NCBI RefSeq assembly: GCF_900169075.1
Contig: NZ_LT827015.1
Span: forward strand, 620,001 to 684,000
Source of the DNA: Chryseobacterium phocaeense
GTDB taxonomy: Bacteria > Bacteroidota > Bacteroidia > Flavobacteriales > Weeksellaceae
Length of the DNA stretch: 64,000 nt
Reading direction: 5' to 3'
Positions 55,465-64,000 of this stretch are shown in pieces. The position numbers were made by a program, and so were the translations under genes. The stretch's first letter is position 1. Each line of letters opens with the position of its first letter. The notes below the pieces were generated by a model. That model searched no databases, had not been told where the DNA came from, and saw only the letters and a program-made list of their open reading frames with translations.

Positions 55465-56337
55465 TTAAGGGTTTTGGGTGAGGGTATGGAAGTAAACGTG
55501 TTCCAGCAGGGGATTTACCACAGAGAAATCTTCAGGTTTTTCCTCTGAAAATACGGTAATGTGAAGCTCTCTTTCAATCAGATGTCTGCTGATGATTTCA
55601 TGGCTGGAAGAATAGTTTTCCAGTTCATTTTGGTTAATCGGTCTGGACCAGATTCTGTTTTCCAGTTCTGAAATTAATTCTGCGGGTTTCCCTTGTCTCA
55701 GGATCTGTCCCTTATTCATCACTGCCATCTCCGAACACAGGTTCCTGACATCTTCCACCAGATGGGTGGAAAGGATCACAATGACTTCCTGGCTGATGTC
55801 ATTCAGCAGAGAATTGAAACGGTTTCGTTCTTCGGGATCCAGGCCGGCGGTAGGCTCATCCACGATAATGATCTTTGGATTTCCCAATAAAGCCTGCGCC
55901 ACCCCGAAACGCTGTTTCATCCCTCCGGAAAAGGTGTGAACTTCTTTTTTCCTGAAATCCGAAAGGTTGACTTTCTCAAGCAGATTCAGGATTTGTTCTT
56001 TCCGTTCGGCCCGGCTGTTAATGCCTTTTAATACAGCAATATGTTCCAGAAGATCATAAGCCGATACTTTTGGGTAGACTCCAAAATCCTGCGGAAGAAA
56101 GCCCAGATTCTGTTTGATAAAATCCGGATTTTTGGAAACATCTGTTCCATTGAAAACTACAGTTCCGGAAGTGGGTTTCTGAAGTCCAACAATAGTTTTC
56201 ATGAGTGATGACTTTCCGGCTCCGTTAGGTCCCAGTAAGCCGAACATGCCATTCGATATTTCAAGCGATATGTCCTTAACCGCCTGATAACCATTTTTGT
56301 AAATAAGGTTAAGATTGTTAATAGATAAGGTGTTCAT
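55465..56337 (-). CDS. ABC transporter ATP-binding protein
   Basis: 290 residues with Walker A GLLGPNGAGKSSLMKT near residue 33, Q-loop LGFLPQDFG, signature HTFSGGMKQRFGVAQAL and Walker B IIIVDEPTAGLDPEE, then STHLVEDV. It is of the ABC-2 exporter type (like CcmA/NatA). The permease-peptidase gene starts 2 bp later, so it energises that protein. Confidence 0.93.
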   Translation of the reverse strand: MNTLSINNLNLIYKNGYQAVKDISLEISNGMFGLLGPNGAGKSSLMKTIVGLQKPTSGTVVFNGTDVSKNPDFIKQNLGFLPQDFGVYPKVSAYDLLEHIAVLKGINSRAERKEQILNLLEKVNLSDFRKKEVHTFSGGMKQRFGVAQALLGNPKIIIVDEPTAGLDPEERNRFNSLLNDISQEVIVILSTHLVEDVRNLCSEMAVMNKGQILRQGKPAELISELENRIWSRPINQNELENYSSSHEIISRHLIERELHITVFSEEKPEDFSVVNPLLEHVYFHTLTQNP

Positions 56338-56394
56338 ATGATAAGTTTAGGTAATAGAAGGACAGGGCAGGCGTTTATGGCTGCTTTAAGAGAG

Positions 56395-56495
56395 GTTAGA
56401 TTTCAGATATCAGATATCAGATACAAGACATCAGATATGAGATTTTAGATTGAGGCTAAGGTTGAGATTGAGGTTGAGGTTAGGACTGGGTTTAA
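56395..56495. repeat. Short low-complexity repeats
   Basis: Runs of ATCAGATATC-like units (56400-56440) and GGTTGAG units (56455-56490). A similar composition occurs at 62876-62915. No gene. Confidence 0.55.
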
Positions 56496-56548
56496 AATCA
56501 TACTTGTATTTTTTCACGCAAACTCCAAAACTCTTTCACTCGCAAACC

Positions 56549-56752
56549 CTACTCCCGGAATTCCAGGATATCCCCGGGCTGGCATTCCAGGATTTTGCAG
56601 ATGGCTTCCAGGGTATCGAAACGCACCCCTTTGGCCTTACCGGTCTTTAGAATAGAGAGATTAACGGGAGTGATCCCTAATTTTTCTGCCAATTCTTTAC
56701 TCTGCATTTTTCGTTTGGCTAGCATGACATCTAAGTTGATTATAATTGGCAT
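56549..56752 (-). CDS. XRE/YozG-like helix-turn-helix regulator
   Basis: 67 residues from ATG 56752, chosen because MPIIINLDVMLAKRKM is the family's usual start; the frame is open to 56812 inside the upstream gene. Helix-turn-helix: SKELAEKLGITPVNLSILKT, then VRFDTLEAICKILECQPGDI. It follows the DUF2975 gene by 1 bp. This pair, a small membrane protein plus a tiny XRE regulator, is common; the regulator probably controls its own operon. Confidence 0.88.
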   Translation of the reverse strand: MPIIINLDVMLAKRKMQSKELAEKLGITPVNLSILKTGKAKGVRFDTLEAICKILECQPGDILEFRE

Positions 56753-56753
56753 T

Positions 56754-57269
56754 TTAAATAAATAGATCTTGTTCGTTTTGCAAATGTAGCCCTTGCTTAA
56801 AGATATTCGCAAGAAACAGACAGAAAATTCCCAACATGAAATGGATAAATACCAATCCCCAGATTATACTTTCCACTTCCACAAAAAAACTGGCCAGAAT
56901 AACCAGAGGCAGGGGAATGAAAATATTATATCTGTAAAATATCGTAAGCTGACGGATGTGATCCGCTGTAAACAGTTTTTCCTGGAAGAATACCCTGAAA
57001 ACCAGTGCGGAAAGCCAGAAGAATATTCCGTAGGAAGTTAAAACACTTAAAAAGGAAAAGATAATGTATGGATAATTGTCTTCAATATTCAGGAACGGCT
57101 GTTGCGTAAAAGGAAAATTGATGTGTATATACTGCCCGTTCTTGTAAGGTGTGATCCCATATCCCGTTGCCAGGCAGAAAATAGAATAGACTAATGTGAT
57201 GAGGTAACCTGCCGACAGTATGGAGCAGATGCAGAAGAGGACCCTCGAAATAATTTTGGTTTGGTTCAT
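56754..57269 (-). CDS. DUF2975 membrane protein
   Basis: 171 residues with four hydrophobic segments (VLFCICSILSAGYLITLVYSI, IFSFLSVLTSYGIFFWLSALV, IFIPLPLVILASFFVEV, WGLVFIHFMLGIFCLFLA), the layout of DUF2975. Found next to a YozG-like regulator in many bacteria; function unknown. Upstream there is a TACATTTG -7 box (complement of 57293-57300) and two ATAATTAATT sites 21 bp apart. Confidence 0.82.
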   Translation of the reverse strand: MNQTKIISRVLFCICSILSAGYLITLVYSIFCLATGYGITPYKNGQYIHINFPFTQQPFLNIEDNYPYIIFSFLSVLTSYGIFFWLSALVFRVFFQEKLFTADHIRQLTIFYRYNIFIPLPLVILASFFVEVESIIWGLVFIHFMLGIFCLFLANIFKQGLHLQNEQDLFI

Positions 57270-57292
57270 GGCAATAATGATATTAACTATTG

Positions 57293-57330
57293 CAAATGTA
57301 TAATTAATTATCGTAAAACAATAATTAATT
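57293..57330. promoter_or_regulatory. Promoter and paired sites before DUF2975-XRE
   Basis: The minus strand of 57293-57300 is TACATTTG. ATAATTAATT occurs at 57300-57309 and 57321-57330, exactly 21 bp apart on one DNA face, as expected for dimeric XRE binding. The leader also has GCAATA...TATTGC (57271-57292). Confidence 0.45.
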
Positions 57331-57423
57331 TAAATTAAATTTTATTTTTTTAATTCTGATCATGAGAAAAGATACATTATTAAGAGTATTTTGATTACAT
57401 TTAAATAGTCAAAAAACAATGAT

Positions 57424-57768
57424 ATGGCCTACAATATTGAACTGGCAGATAGAGTTCGTGAGCGACTTTCGCAGATTTCAGGTCTTGAAATTACAGAGAA
57501 AAAAATGTTCAGCGGATTATCGTTTCTGGTGAATGGTAAAATGTGTATCAACATCAGCCACGACAACCTGATGTGCCGCTATCACCCTGATCTGGAAGAG
57601 GAAGTTTCAGAAAAAACAGGTTTTCTTCCCATGATTATGAAAGGAAAACAGCTTAACGGATATTGCTATGTAGAGCCTGCCGGATTTCAAAAACCGGCCG
57701 ACTTTGAGTACTGGATAAAAATATGCCTGGATTACAACCCGCTAGCCAAAGCCTCAAAGAAAAAGTAA
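57424..57768 (+). CDS. TfoX N-terminal domain protein
   Basis: 114 residues with the TfoX/Sxy N-terminal fold: ADRVRERLSQISGLEITEKKMFSG, LSFLVNGKMCINIS, LNGYCYVEPAG. Family members include the competence regulator Sxy, but stand-alone N-domain proteins like this one have no shown role in competence. It is alone on the plus strand, divergent from DUF2975 and convergent with the nucleotidyltransferase gene. Confidence 0.85.
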   Translation: MAYNIELADRVRERLSQISGLEITEKKMFSGLSFLVNGKMCINISHDNLMCRYHPDLEEEVSEKTGFLPMIMKGKQLNGYCYVEPAGFQKPADFEYWIKICLDYNPLAKASKKK

Positions 57769-57814
57769 TTATCATTTGCACCCTAAACTCAGCCTTTATC
57801 ATCAGTCTCAACCT

Positions 57815-58873
57815 TTAACTATACAATCTCTCCCGTATCTCTACTAAAGTCTCTTCCGTCTTTTTCACATCCGGATAATCCGGAAGATCAGAAACAGAAT
57901 GATAATGTTCTATAGAGGCTATAAGATCTTCTGCTTTTTGCATAAGGTTTTCATAGGACCAGTTTCCAGCTTTGATGTCAAGCAATTCCTCCCTGTTGTC
58001 TACCCGGATCTGTAAAGAATTGTTTTTAAAAATATATTCACAGGACTGAAGCAGGCGGATGGTATGCATCATGTTTTTGCTGTCGTAGTTCAGGCCATGC
58101 TGCTGATTGACATTGTAACGGTCTTCATTGCGCTCCGCAACCCATTTCCAGTATTCCCTGTAATCTTTGCAGTAGGTAGAGTAGGCATCCAGATTGCAGG
58201 AAAGGTAAGCAATGGGACTTTCATTTTTAGGAACAGATGATACGGAAACCTGATTGGCTTCTTCATGCTGGATAATTCCCCTGTAGCCCAGAATGCCAGG
58301 TTCATCATAAAAGAGCGCATACATTCCGTGGGTGTTTCCAATGCTGACCAGTCCACATTTTTCCTGGACTTTACTGTTTTCTGTAAGCCATTTCTTCAAG
58401 GGAACAGATCCATGATCTTCAAGAATATAGCAGAAATCAAGGATAGATTTTCTTTCTTTTTCTACAGGATTAAGAATTTTTTTATTCAGTCCCTTTGCTT
58501 TTTTGATCTGTGAAACAGCATATCCAGCAAAAGTATCTTTACATAATTTGGACAGGAAGTCTTCAGCCCGGAATAAATCCATTGCCGGATCTTTGTGGAG
58601 GATGCAGTCTTCAGGACTTGCCAGTATTTCAAGGATATTGGGATTGTTTTTCTGCAGAAGCTCTGTAAACCTTCCGATCTCGTAATAGGTGATATCGTTG
58701 GTGTCATTGGAAATCTGCGGAATATAGTTCAGTCCGAAGAATTCCTCTTTAGGCAGATAATACACGCCCCGGATATCCGTATCGGAATTTTCTGTTGCCA
58801 GCCCGAAAGCCCGGCTTCCGGAGATGGCCTCGAGGAGGATGAGGTTTTTGTTTTTTAGGTCGTGGATGATCAT
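57815..58873 (-). CDS. RlaP-type Pol-beta nucleotidyltransferase
   Basis: 352 residues. Nucleotidyltransferase core near the N-terminus: SGSRAFGLATENSDTDIRGVY, the hG[GS] turn followed by the D-x-D metal pair. The C-terminal part holds long helical segments with the LDAYSTYCKDYREYWKW block. The motif matches the YcgL/RlaP branch, named for association with RNA-ligase repair operons. It overlaps the kinase-like gene by ATGA and belongs to the rsr operon, so a role in adding nucleotides to, or modifying, damaged RNA ends is a reasonable inference. Confidence 0.82.
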   Translation of the reverse strand: MIIHDLKNKNLILLEAISGSRAFGLATENSDTDIRGVYYLPKEEFFGLNYIPQISNDTNDITYYEIGRFTELLQKNNPNILEILASPEDCILHKDPAMDLFRAEDFLSKLCKDTFAGYAVSQIKKAKGLNKKILNPVEKERKSILDFCYILEDHGSVPLKKWLTENSKVQEKCGLVSIGNTHGMYALFYDEPGILGYRGIIQHEEANQVSVSSVPKNESPIAYLSCNLDAYSTYCKDYREYWKWVAERNEDRYNVNQQHGLNYDSKNMMHTIRLLQSCEYIFKNNSLQIRVDNREELLDIKAGNWSYENLMQKAEDLIASIEHYHSVSDLPDYPDVKKTEETLVEIRERLYS

Positions 58874-59505
58874 TGGTAAAATTGTTCAGTAAGATAAAAT
58901 ACAGTATCGATGAAATATAGGTTTCCACCAAATGTAAGGACATTTTCATCATGAAGATCTTCCAATATGATCCCTAATTCATGATGAGAATAGTCATTGT
59001 TTCTATGATTGATGAAGCCATTAGATACAAGAAAAAGTCTTACATGTTCTAAGTTGGTTATTTCATCAGATTCTATGAAATCCTGCTCAACTACTGCATA
59101 TAGGATATCATCCAATTCATAGAAGCCCATAAGTTGATAAGCTGTGTCGGGAAAGAAATAGTTGTTTAATAGAAGATTATTCAGATAGTCCAGCCACTTT
59201 TCATAATAAATGGCATCATTAAGCTTTATCACTTTATATTTGTTAAGAAGATAGACTTTCTGTTCTGCTCCTTCAGATACAAAATTGCCAATGTCTATAG
59301 TATCAATCCAAAAGTTATTGTGATTGCAATATTGTTTTATGAGCGCTGTTTCTTCACTTTTGATCTGCTTGCCTGTTCTAAGCGTTTCGCCTGAGCCCGG
59401 GCTTGTTCTAAGGTAACAGGAGACTTTTTGGATAGCATCTCCAAGCCTAATTTTGCTCTTTCCTGAAATGATATTTTGTAATTCATCCTTCATACATTTA
59501 TTCAA
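58870..59505 (-). CDS. Kinase-like protein of the rsr operon
   Basis: 211 residues. After a charged N-terminal segment of about 70 residues there are signs of a minimal protein-kinase fold: SEGAEQKVYLL (glycine-loop position), YKVIKLND (beta-3 Lys), ILEDLHDENVL (catalytic H-D-x-N loop) and YFIDTVF (metal-binding Asp). This resembles the polyvalent-protein or fructosamine-type kinase folds found in mobile elements and conflict systems. It sits between rsr (41 bp upstream) and the nucleotidyltransferase (4-bp overlap). Its phosphorylated target could be an RNA end, a nucleotide or a protein; nothing in the sequence decides. Confidence 0.6.
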   Translation of the reverse strand: MNKCMKDELQNIISGKSKIRLGDAIQKVSCYLRTSPGSGETLRTGKQIKSEETALIKQYCNHNNFWIDTIDIGNFVSEGAEQKVYLLNKYKVIKLNDAIYYEKWLDYLNNLLLNNYFFPDTAYQLMGFYELDDILYAVVEQDFIESDEITNLEHVRLFLVSNGFINHRNNDYSHHELGIILEDLHDENVLTFGGNLYFIDTVFYLTEQFYQ

Positions 59506-59545
59506 AGGTACTAATTTTTAAAATAAGAAAAACTCCGGAAAACCA

Positions 59546-60922
59546 TCAGTTTTCCAGAGCTTTAATATAATGGAACACCTTATCGCTCCATCCATTGATT
59601 TCAGCCGTCCAGTTTCCGGTTTTTATACCGTGGGTATGGGTTGAAATATCAATGATATAGGATGTTTTATATGGTGTAGTATCCGGTTTTCTGTTCAGTC
59701 CGTAATGAGCATCGATATCCTGGCTATCAGAAATAACGACCAATCTTTCGGCATCTTTTGCATAACCATTCTCTTTCAGCCATTCACACAGCTGATACGT
59801 AAAAATACCTCCACCGCCCATTTCAGGAACAATTTTGCTGCTGTTACTGAACAGTCCCAAACCTTTGGAACCATTCCAGACCATATGCTTACCCTTTCTA
59901 TCCGCATCGCTTCCGGCTGTGAATACTAGGATAAGATCTTCAAAAATATACGAACCTGCAGCTGCCATAGCAAAAGCCAGATCCATTCTTGAGAATTTTG
60001 AATTGGAGGAAGTTATCCTTCCCATACTTCCGGACACATCAATGGCCAGAATCGTAGTTCCTTTGATTTTTTCCTGCTTGAAACATTTTTCCATGGCTTC
60101 ATCAATGGCTGCGGTATAATCCGGAGCATTTCTCTGGGCTGCCAGAAAGTTCAACGGAGTAAGCCAGTAGCTGTTCACCTGTGATATGGCCGTTCTTATA
60201 TTTTCTTTTGAAAGTCCGGCTTCCGTCATATTTCTAAGATTTCTCAGAATGGCCAGAGAACCCAGGCTTTTTTCACCGATCATTCTTTCAAAAGTTGCTT
60301 TTTTATCAGCACCTTGAGACAATGCGGTTTCCCAGGTGTTTGCCGGCTTCAGGGTATCTGCTACAAGCCCTTTCAAAGCTGCTTCGTTTTTGGCGGTCGG
60401 CTTTGGGTGTACCAGGTTTACAACGTCTACCAGAGACATTTCCATATTACTTTTTCTATATTTTGCGATCTGGTATTCATCGTAATTATCAAACGCTTTA
60501 CCCAGACCTTTTTTGATTGATTTTGACATTTTATAAGAACCGTTTCTTACCTTCAGCATCTGAAGAACATCAATAGTCATATCCGGTCTGTTGGCGATTT
60601 TAGCCAAAGCATCCTTCACTGAAATTTCATGAATTTCACTCGCAAGGATCAGCAGCCAAAGTGGTGTATGCCTTAATTTTTGTTCAAAACGGCATTCCAG
60701 AGCCAGTTCAATGATCTTTTCACCCTCTACTTTATAACAAAGGTCTTCAATCTGTTTCATGATCTCGTCCGCAGGCTGGTAATAATTCGATTCAAATAGC
60801 ATATTAGCCAGAGTAACTCTTCTCAGCAACTCATAATCTGAATATTTTCCTGCTTTATCTGTCAATTTTCCAGCGATGATGCCGGAGTCAAACCCAGTTT
60901 TTCTTGTGTTAAATTTTGACAT
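59546..60922 (-). CDS. rsr: Ro60/TROVE domain protein (bacterial Rsr)
   Basis: 458 residues. The N-terminal TROVE helical-repeat ring (about 1-270; YELLRRVTLANMLFES, ANTWETALSQ, LGSLAILRNLRNMTEAGL) binds RNA 3' ends and Y RNAs. The C-terminal vWA-like domain has the MIDAS motif AIDVSGSMG and later FTAGSD and VVISDSQD. It is shorter than human Ro60 (538). In other bacteria Rsr works with Y RNA and PNPase in rRNA maturation and RNA quality control and is often encoded with RNA-repair genes. Here a tRNA-like RNA gene lies 105 bp upstream on the same strand, and kinase-like and RlaP genes follow. Confidence 0.92.
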   Translation of the reverse strand: MSKFNTRKTGFDSGIIAGKLTDKAGKYSDYELLRRVTLANMLFESNYYQPADEIMKQIEDLCYKVEGEKIIELALECRFEQKLRHTPLWLLILASEIHEISVKDALAKIANRPDMTIDVLQMLKVRNGSYKMSKSIKKGLGKAFDNYDEYQIAKYRKSNMEMSLVDVVNLVHPKPTAKNEAALKGLVADTLKPANTWETALSQGADKKATFERMIGEKSLGSLAILRNLRNMTEAGLSKENIRTAISQVNSYWLTPLNFLAAQRNAPDYTAAIDEAMEKCFKQEKIKGTTILAIDVSGSMGRITSSNSKFSRMDLAFAMAAAGSYIFEDLILVFTAGSDADRKGKHMVWNGSKGLGLFSNSSKIVPEMGGGGIFTYQLCEWLKENGYAKDAERLVVISDSQDIDAHYGLNRKPDTTPYKTSYIIDISTHTHGIKTGNWTAEINGWSDKVFHYIKALEN

Positions 60923-61026
60923 AATTTCTAGTTTTTTTTAATTAATATAAAAAGAAGCGGTTAAAAATTGATTAAGGCTTTTTTGTCTGGAAATCGAAGT
61001 AACCTAAATCTCACACCACTTCATTT

Positions 61027-61158
61027 GGGAGGCTGGCCGGACTCGAACCGGCGACACACGGCGTTAAGGCGAAGTAACTTTATGGATCACACCTGCAAAG
61101 CAGATTAAAATAGTATAAAGTGTTTTTACGTTGCTCTACCATCTGAGCTACAGCCTCC
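61027..61158 (-). ncRNA. Y-RNA-like tRNA mimic upstream of rsr
   Basis: On the minus strand, GGAGGCTG (61158-61151) pairs over 8 bp with CAGCCTCC (61035-61028). T8 and A9 follow, then D arm GCTC-AGATGGTA-GAGC (61148-61133) and T arm GCCGG-TTCGAGT-CCGGC (61052-61036), all perfect tRNA arms. Between ACG (61131-61129) and CGT (61060-61058) there is no anticodon arm but a 68-nt insert, which can form ACTTTAT/ATAAAGT (61121-61115 with 61083-61077) and a CTGC-TTT-GCAG hairpin (61103-61093). Bacterial Y RNAs are known to mimic tRNA and to be encoded next to rsr. The alternative of a tRNA interrupted by an intron or insertion is less likely because the insert is too short for a group I intron. Confidence 0.72.
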
Positions 61159-61171
61159 TTGTTGTTTGATG

Positions 61172-61208
61172 ATGCAAAGTAAGAAACAAAGTACGCAGTG
61201 TTTTTGCG
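61172..61208 (-). promoter_or_regulatory. Shared promoter/operator element, copy 1 (tRNA mimic-rsr)
   Basis: On the minus strand CGCAAAAACACTGCG (61208-61194), 11 nt, then TTACTTTGCAT (61182-61172), then 13 nt to the 5' base of the tRNA-like RNA. CGCA and TGCG form an inverted repeat around AAAACAC. TTACTTTG is one base off the TAnnTTTG box. Confidence 0.65.
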
Positions 61209-61368
61209 CAGATTTTTTTTAATGAAATAATTTTTAAAAAAAAGTATAAATATTTTTGTAAGTGTATGATATTCAGTTGTGAAAATTTGATATTCAATGT
61301 GGTTAAACTTCATTAAATAAAAAGAGCTCCTCTAAAAAGGAACTCAGTTTTATATAAATCTATTTTAT

Positions 61369-61400
61369 AAAGCAAATTTGCTGATCTGCTAATTTGCTTT
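61369..61400 (-). terminator. Terminator of the 210-residue gene
   Basis: AAAGCAAATT (61369-61378) pairs with AATTTGCTTT (61391-61400) across a 12-nt loop. It separates the 210-residue gene from the tRNA mimic. Confidence 0.65.
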
Positions 61401-61401
61401 T

Positions 61402-62034
61402 TCAAATCTTATTTAATATCCGGTCACTCACCAAACGATAGTGATTCAGAATACGGTAATATATTGTATGTCCCTGATGTTCTATTTTATCATCCATTCC
61501 ATGATAACAACCACCGGAATATCCCTTTTTGTCACCGGTGAGAATCAGGTATTCCCCGCCTCCGCAATCAGAGGACAGCTCAAGAACAATCATCAGATCA
61601 TCCTGGTTTCTTCCACGCTCTTCATAACAGACATCAAGGAATGACAGATCCATATGATCTGCACGGAACTTATTTTCTCTGTGTACAAATTCGCATTCTC
61701 CGTTCTCCAGTATTTCCTGAAGCAGCTCATAATCGGCTTCGTTTCCAAATGTTTCATCAAATCTGTTGATCACATACCTGACGAAATCTTCTGTATAAAA
61801 AATGAGCTCATAATCATCATGATGGCGATCTTCCCAGAAAACCCTGTAATAATAATTGGTTTCGGAAACCTCGTGCCGGGTGAAAAATGTTTTATAGATG
61901 TCTGGAATAATCAGTCCAAATTCGTTCCTGAGATATTCACATCTTTCAAGAAAAGGATGAATTGGAACATCCGGTATGGTAACTTTTTCATCCGCCACCG
62001 GATCTTTCTTTTTAAAAAAATTAAATACTTTCAT
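61402..62034 (-). CDS. Unknown protein next to RlaP (possibly SUKH-like)
   Basis: 210 residues, acidic, soluble. Segments such as FGLIIPDIYKTFFTRHE near residue 40 and MIVLELSSDCGGGEYLILTGD near residue 150 are faintly like the SUKH/SMI1-KNR4 superfamily (a helix with PxxYK followed by a strand-G-(E/D)-Y unit), whose members often act as immunity or scaffold proteins. The likeness is weak. The gene follows the frameshifted RlaP gene by 24 bp and is closed by a terminator, so it belongs to that transcript. Confidence 0.5.
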   Translation of the reverse strand: MKVFNFFKKKDPVADEKVTIPDVPIHPFLERCEYLRNEFGLIIPDIYKTFFTRHEVSETNYYYRVFWEDRHHDDYELIFYTEDFVRYVINRFDETFGNEADYELLQEILENGECEFVHRENKFRADHMDLSFLDVCYEERGRNQDDLMIVLELSSDCGGGEYLILTGDKKGYSGGCYHGMDDKIEHQGHTIYYRILNHYRLVSDRILNKI

Positions 62035-62058
62035 AACTTATCATTCATAACTCATAAC

Positions 62059-62951
<893 letters not shown>

Positions 62952-63003
62952 CTAAAGCTCAGCCTTAGTTTTATAATCAAACTTAACCTTAACCTCAATC
63001 TGA

Positions 63004-64000
<997 letters not shown>

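Noticed and set aside
61027..61158. Reading the tRNA-like RNA as an ordinary tRNA with a group I intron
   Set aside because: The insert is only 68 nt, far below group I size, and no proper 5-bp anticodon stem with a 7-nt loop can be built around it.
61159..61210. Sigma-54 promoter upstream of the rsr unit, as in rsr-rtcBA operons of enterobacteria
   Set aside because: No GG-N10-GC arrangement is present; the shared element looks like a flavobacterial -7 box with an operator instead.

Overview
The window looks like chromosome of a Chryseobacterium-type flavobacterium (Bacteroidota, Weeksellaceae). The evidence is TAnnTTTG -7 promoter boxes in front of many genes, type IX secretion C-terminal sorting tails, small leader peptides beginning MKNLKKL, low GC, a TROVE gene, flavobacterial secreted proteins that start QVGINTATP after the signal peptide, and AT-rich intergenic repeats. 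Family names are from sequence recognition only; no database search was run.

Layout. 1-3.5 kb: end of a mannitol-dehydrogenase-family gene, a FucP-type sugar transporter and an outer-membrane protein. 3.6-6.8 kb: an operon of TetR regulator, MFS pump, O6-alkylguanine transferase and AlkA-like glycosylase behind a 36-bp perfect palindrome. 6.9-9.6 kb: divergent MarR regulator and short UvrA-like ATPase. 9.9-15.5 kb: a T9SS-exported family 8 polysaccharide lyase, a decayed stretch with recombinase and other gene remnants, a bacteriocin-like peptide and a T9SS-exported DUF285 repeat protein. 15.7-19.7 kb: a CREST membrane protein and an AT-rich KAP-family NTPase gene broken by one in-frame stop just after Walker A. 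20.2-25.1 kb: PIG-L deacetylase, an unusual 34-codon membrane peptide, a sodium:solute symporter and DUF2911. 25.5-32.4 kb: a two-component system between one trio and one single gene for secreted QVGINTATP proteins, with a shared candidate operator in front of both. 32.8-38.1 kb: tRNA-Leu and housekeeping genes (MBL hydrolase, GAF methionine-sulfoxide-reductase-like, MgtE). 38.3-39.0 kb: four tandem six-cysteine peptides. 40-46 kb: rpsO and pnp, separated by a sugar transporter. 47-56 kb: M13 peptidase, MarR plus TonB-dependent-type receptor, and an ABC exporter whose permease is fused to an M1 peptidase. 56.5-62.8 kb: XRE/DUF2975 pair, TfoX-like protein and an RNA-maintenance locus. The window ends inside cobT.

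Most interesting region (57.8-62.9 kb). A Ro60/TROVE gene (rsr) is followed by a kinase-like gene and a RlaP-type nucleotidyltransferase. It is preceded by an RNA whose acceptor, D and T arms are perfect tRNA arms, but whose anticodon arm is replaced by a 68-nt insert. I read this as a Y-RNA-like tRNA mimic. A second RlaP-type nucleotidyltransferase, frameshifted in an A5 run, starts a neighbouring unit. The RNA and this second gene share the same 15-bp element, the same 11-nt spacing to a TTACTTTGCAT box and the same 13-nt spacing to the RNA 5' end or the ATG, which suggests one regulator controls both. Together this reads as an RNA-damage surveillance or repair island. PNPase, a known partner of Ro and Y RNA elsewhere, is also in the window.

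Two intact-looking genes are each broken by a single lesion (KAP NTPase at 19489-19491; RlaP at 62659-62663). Either lesion could be real or a consensus error.
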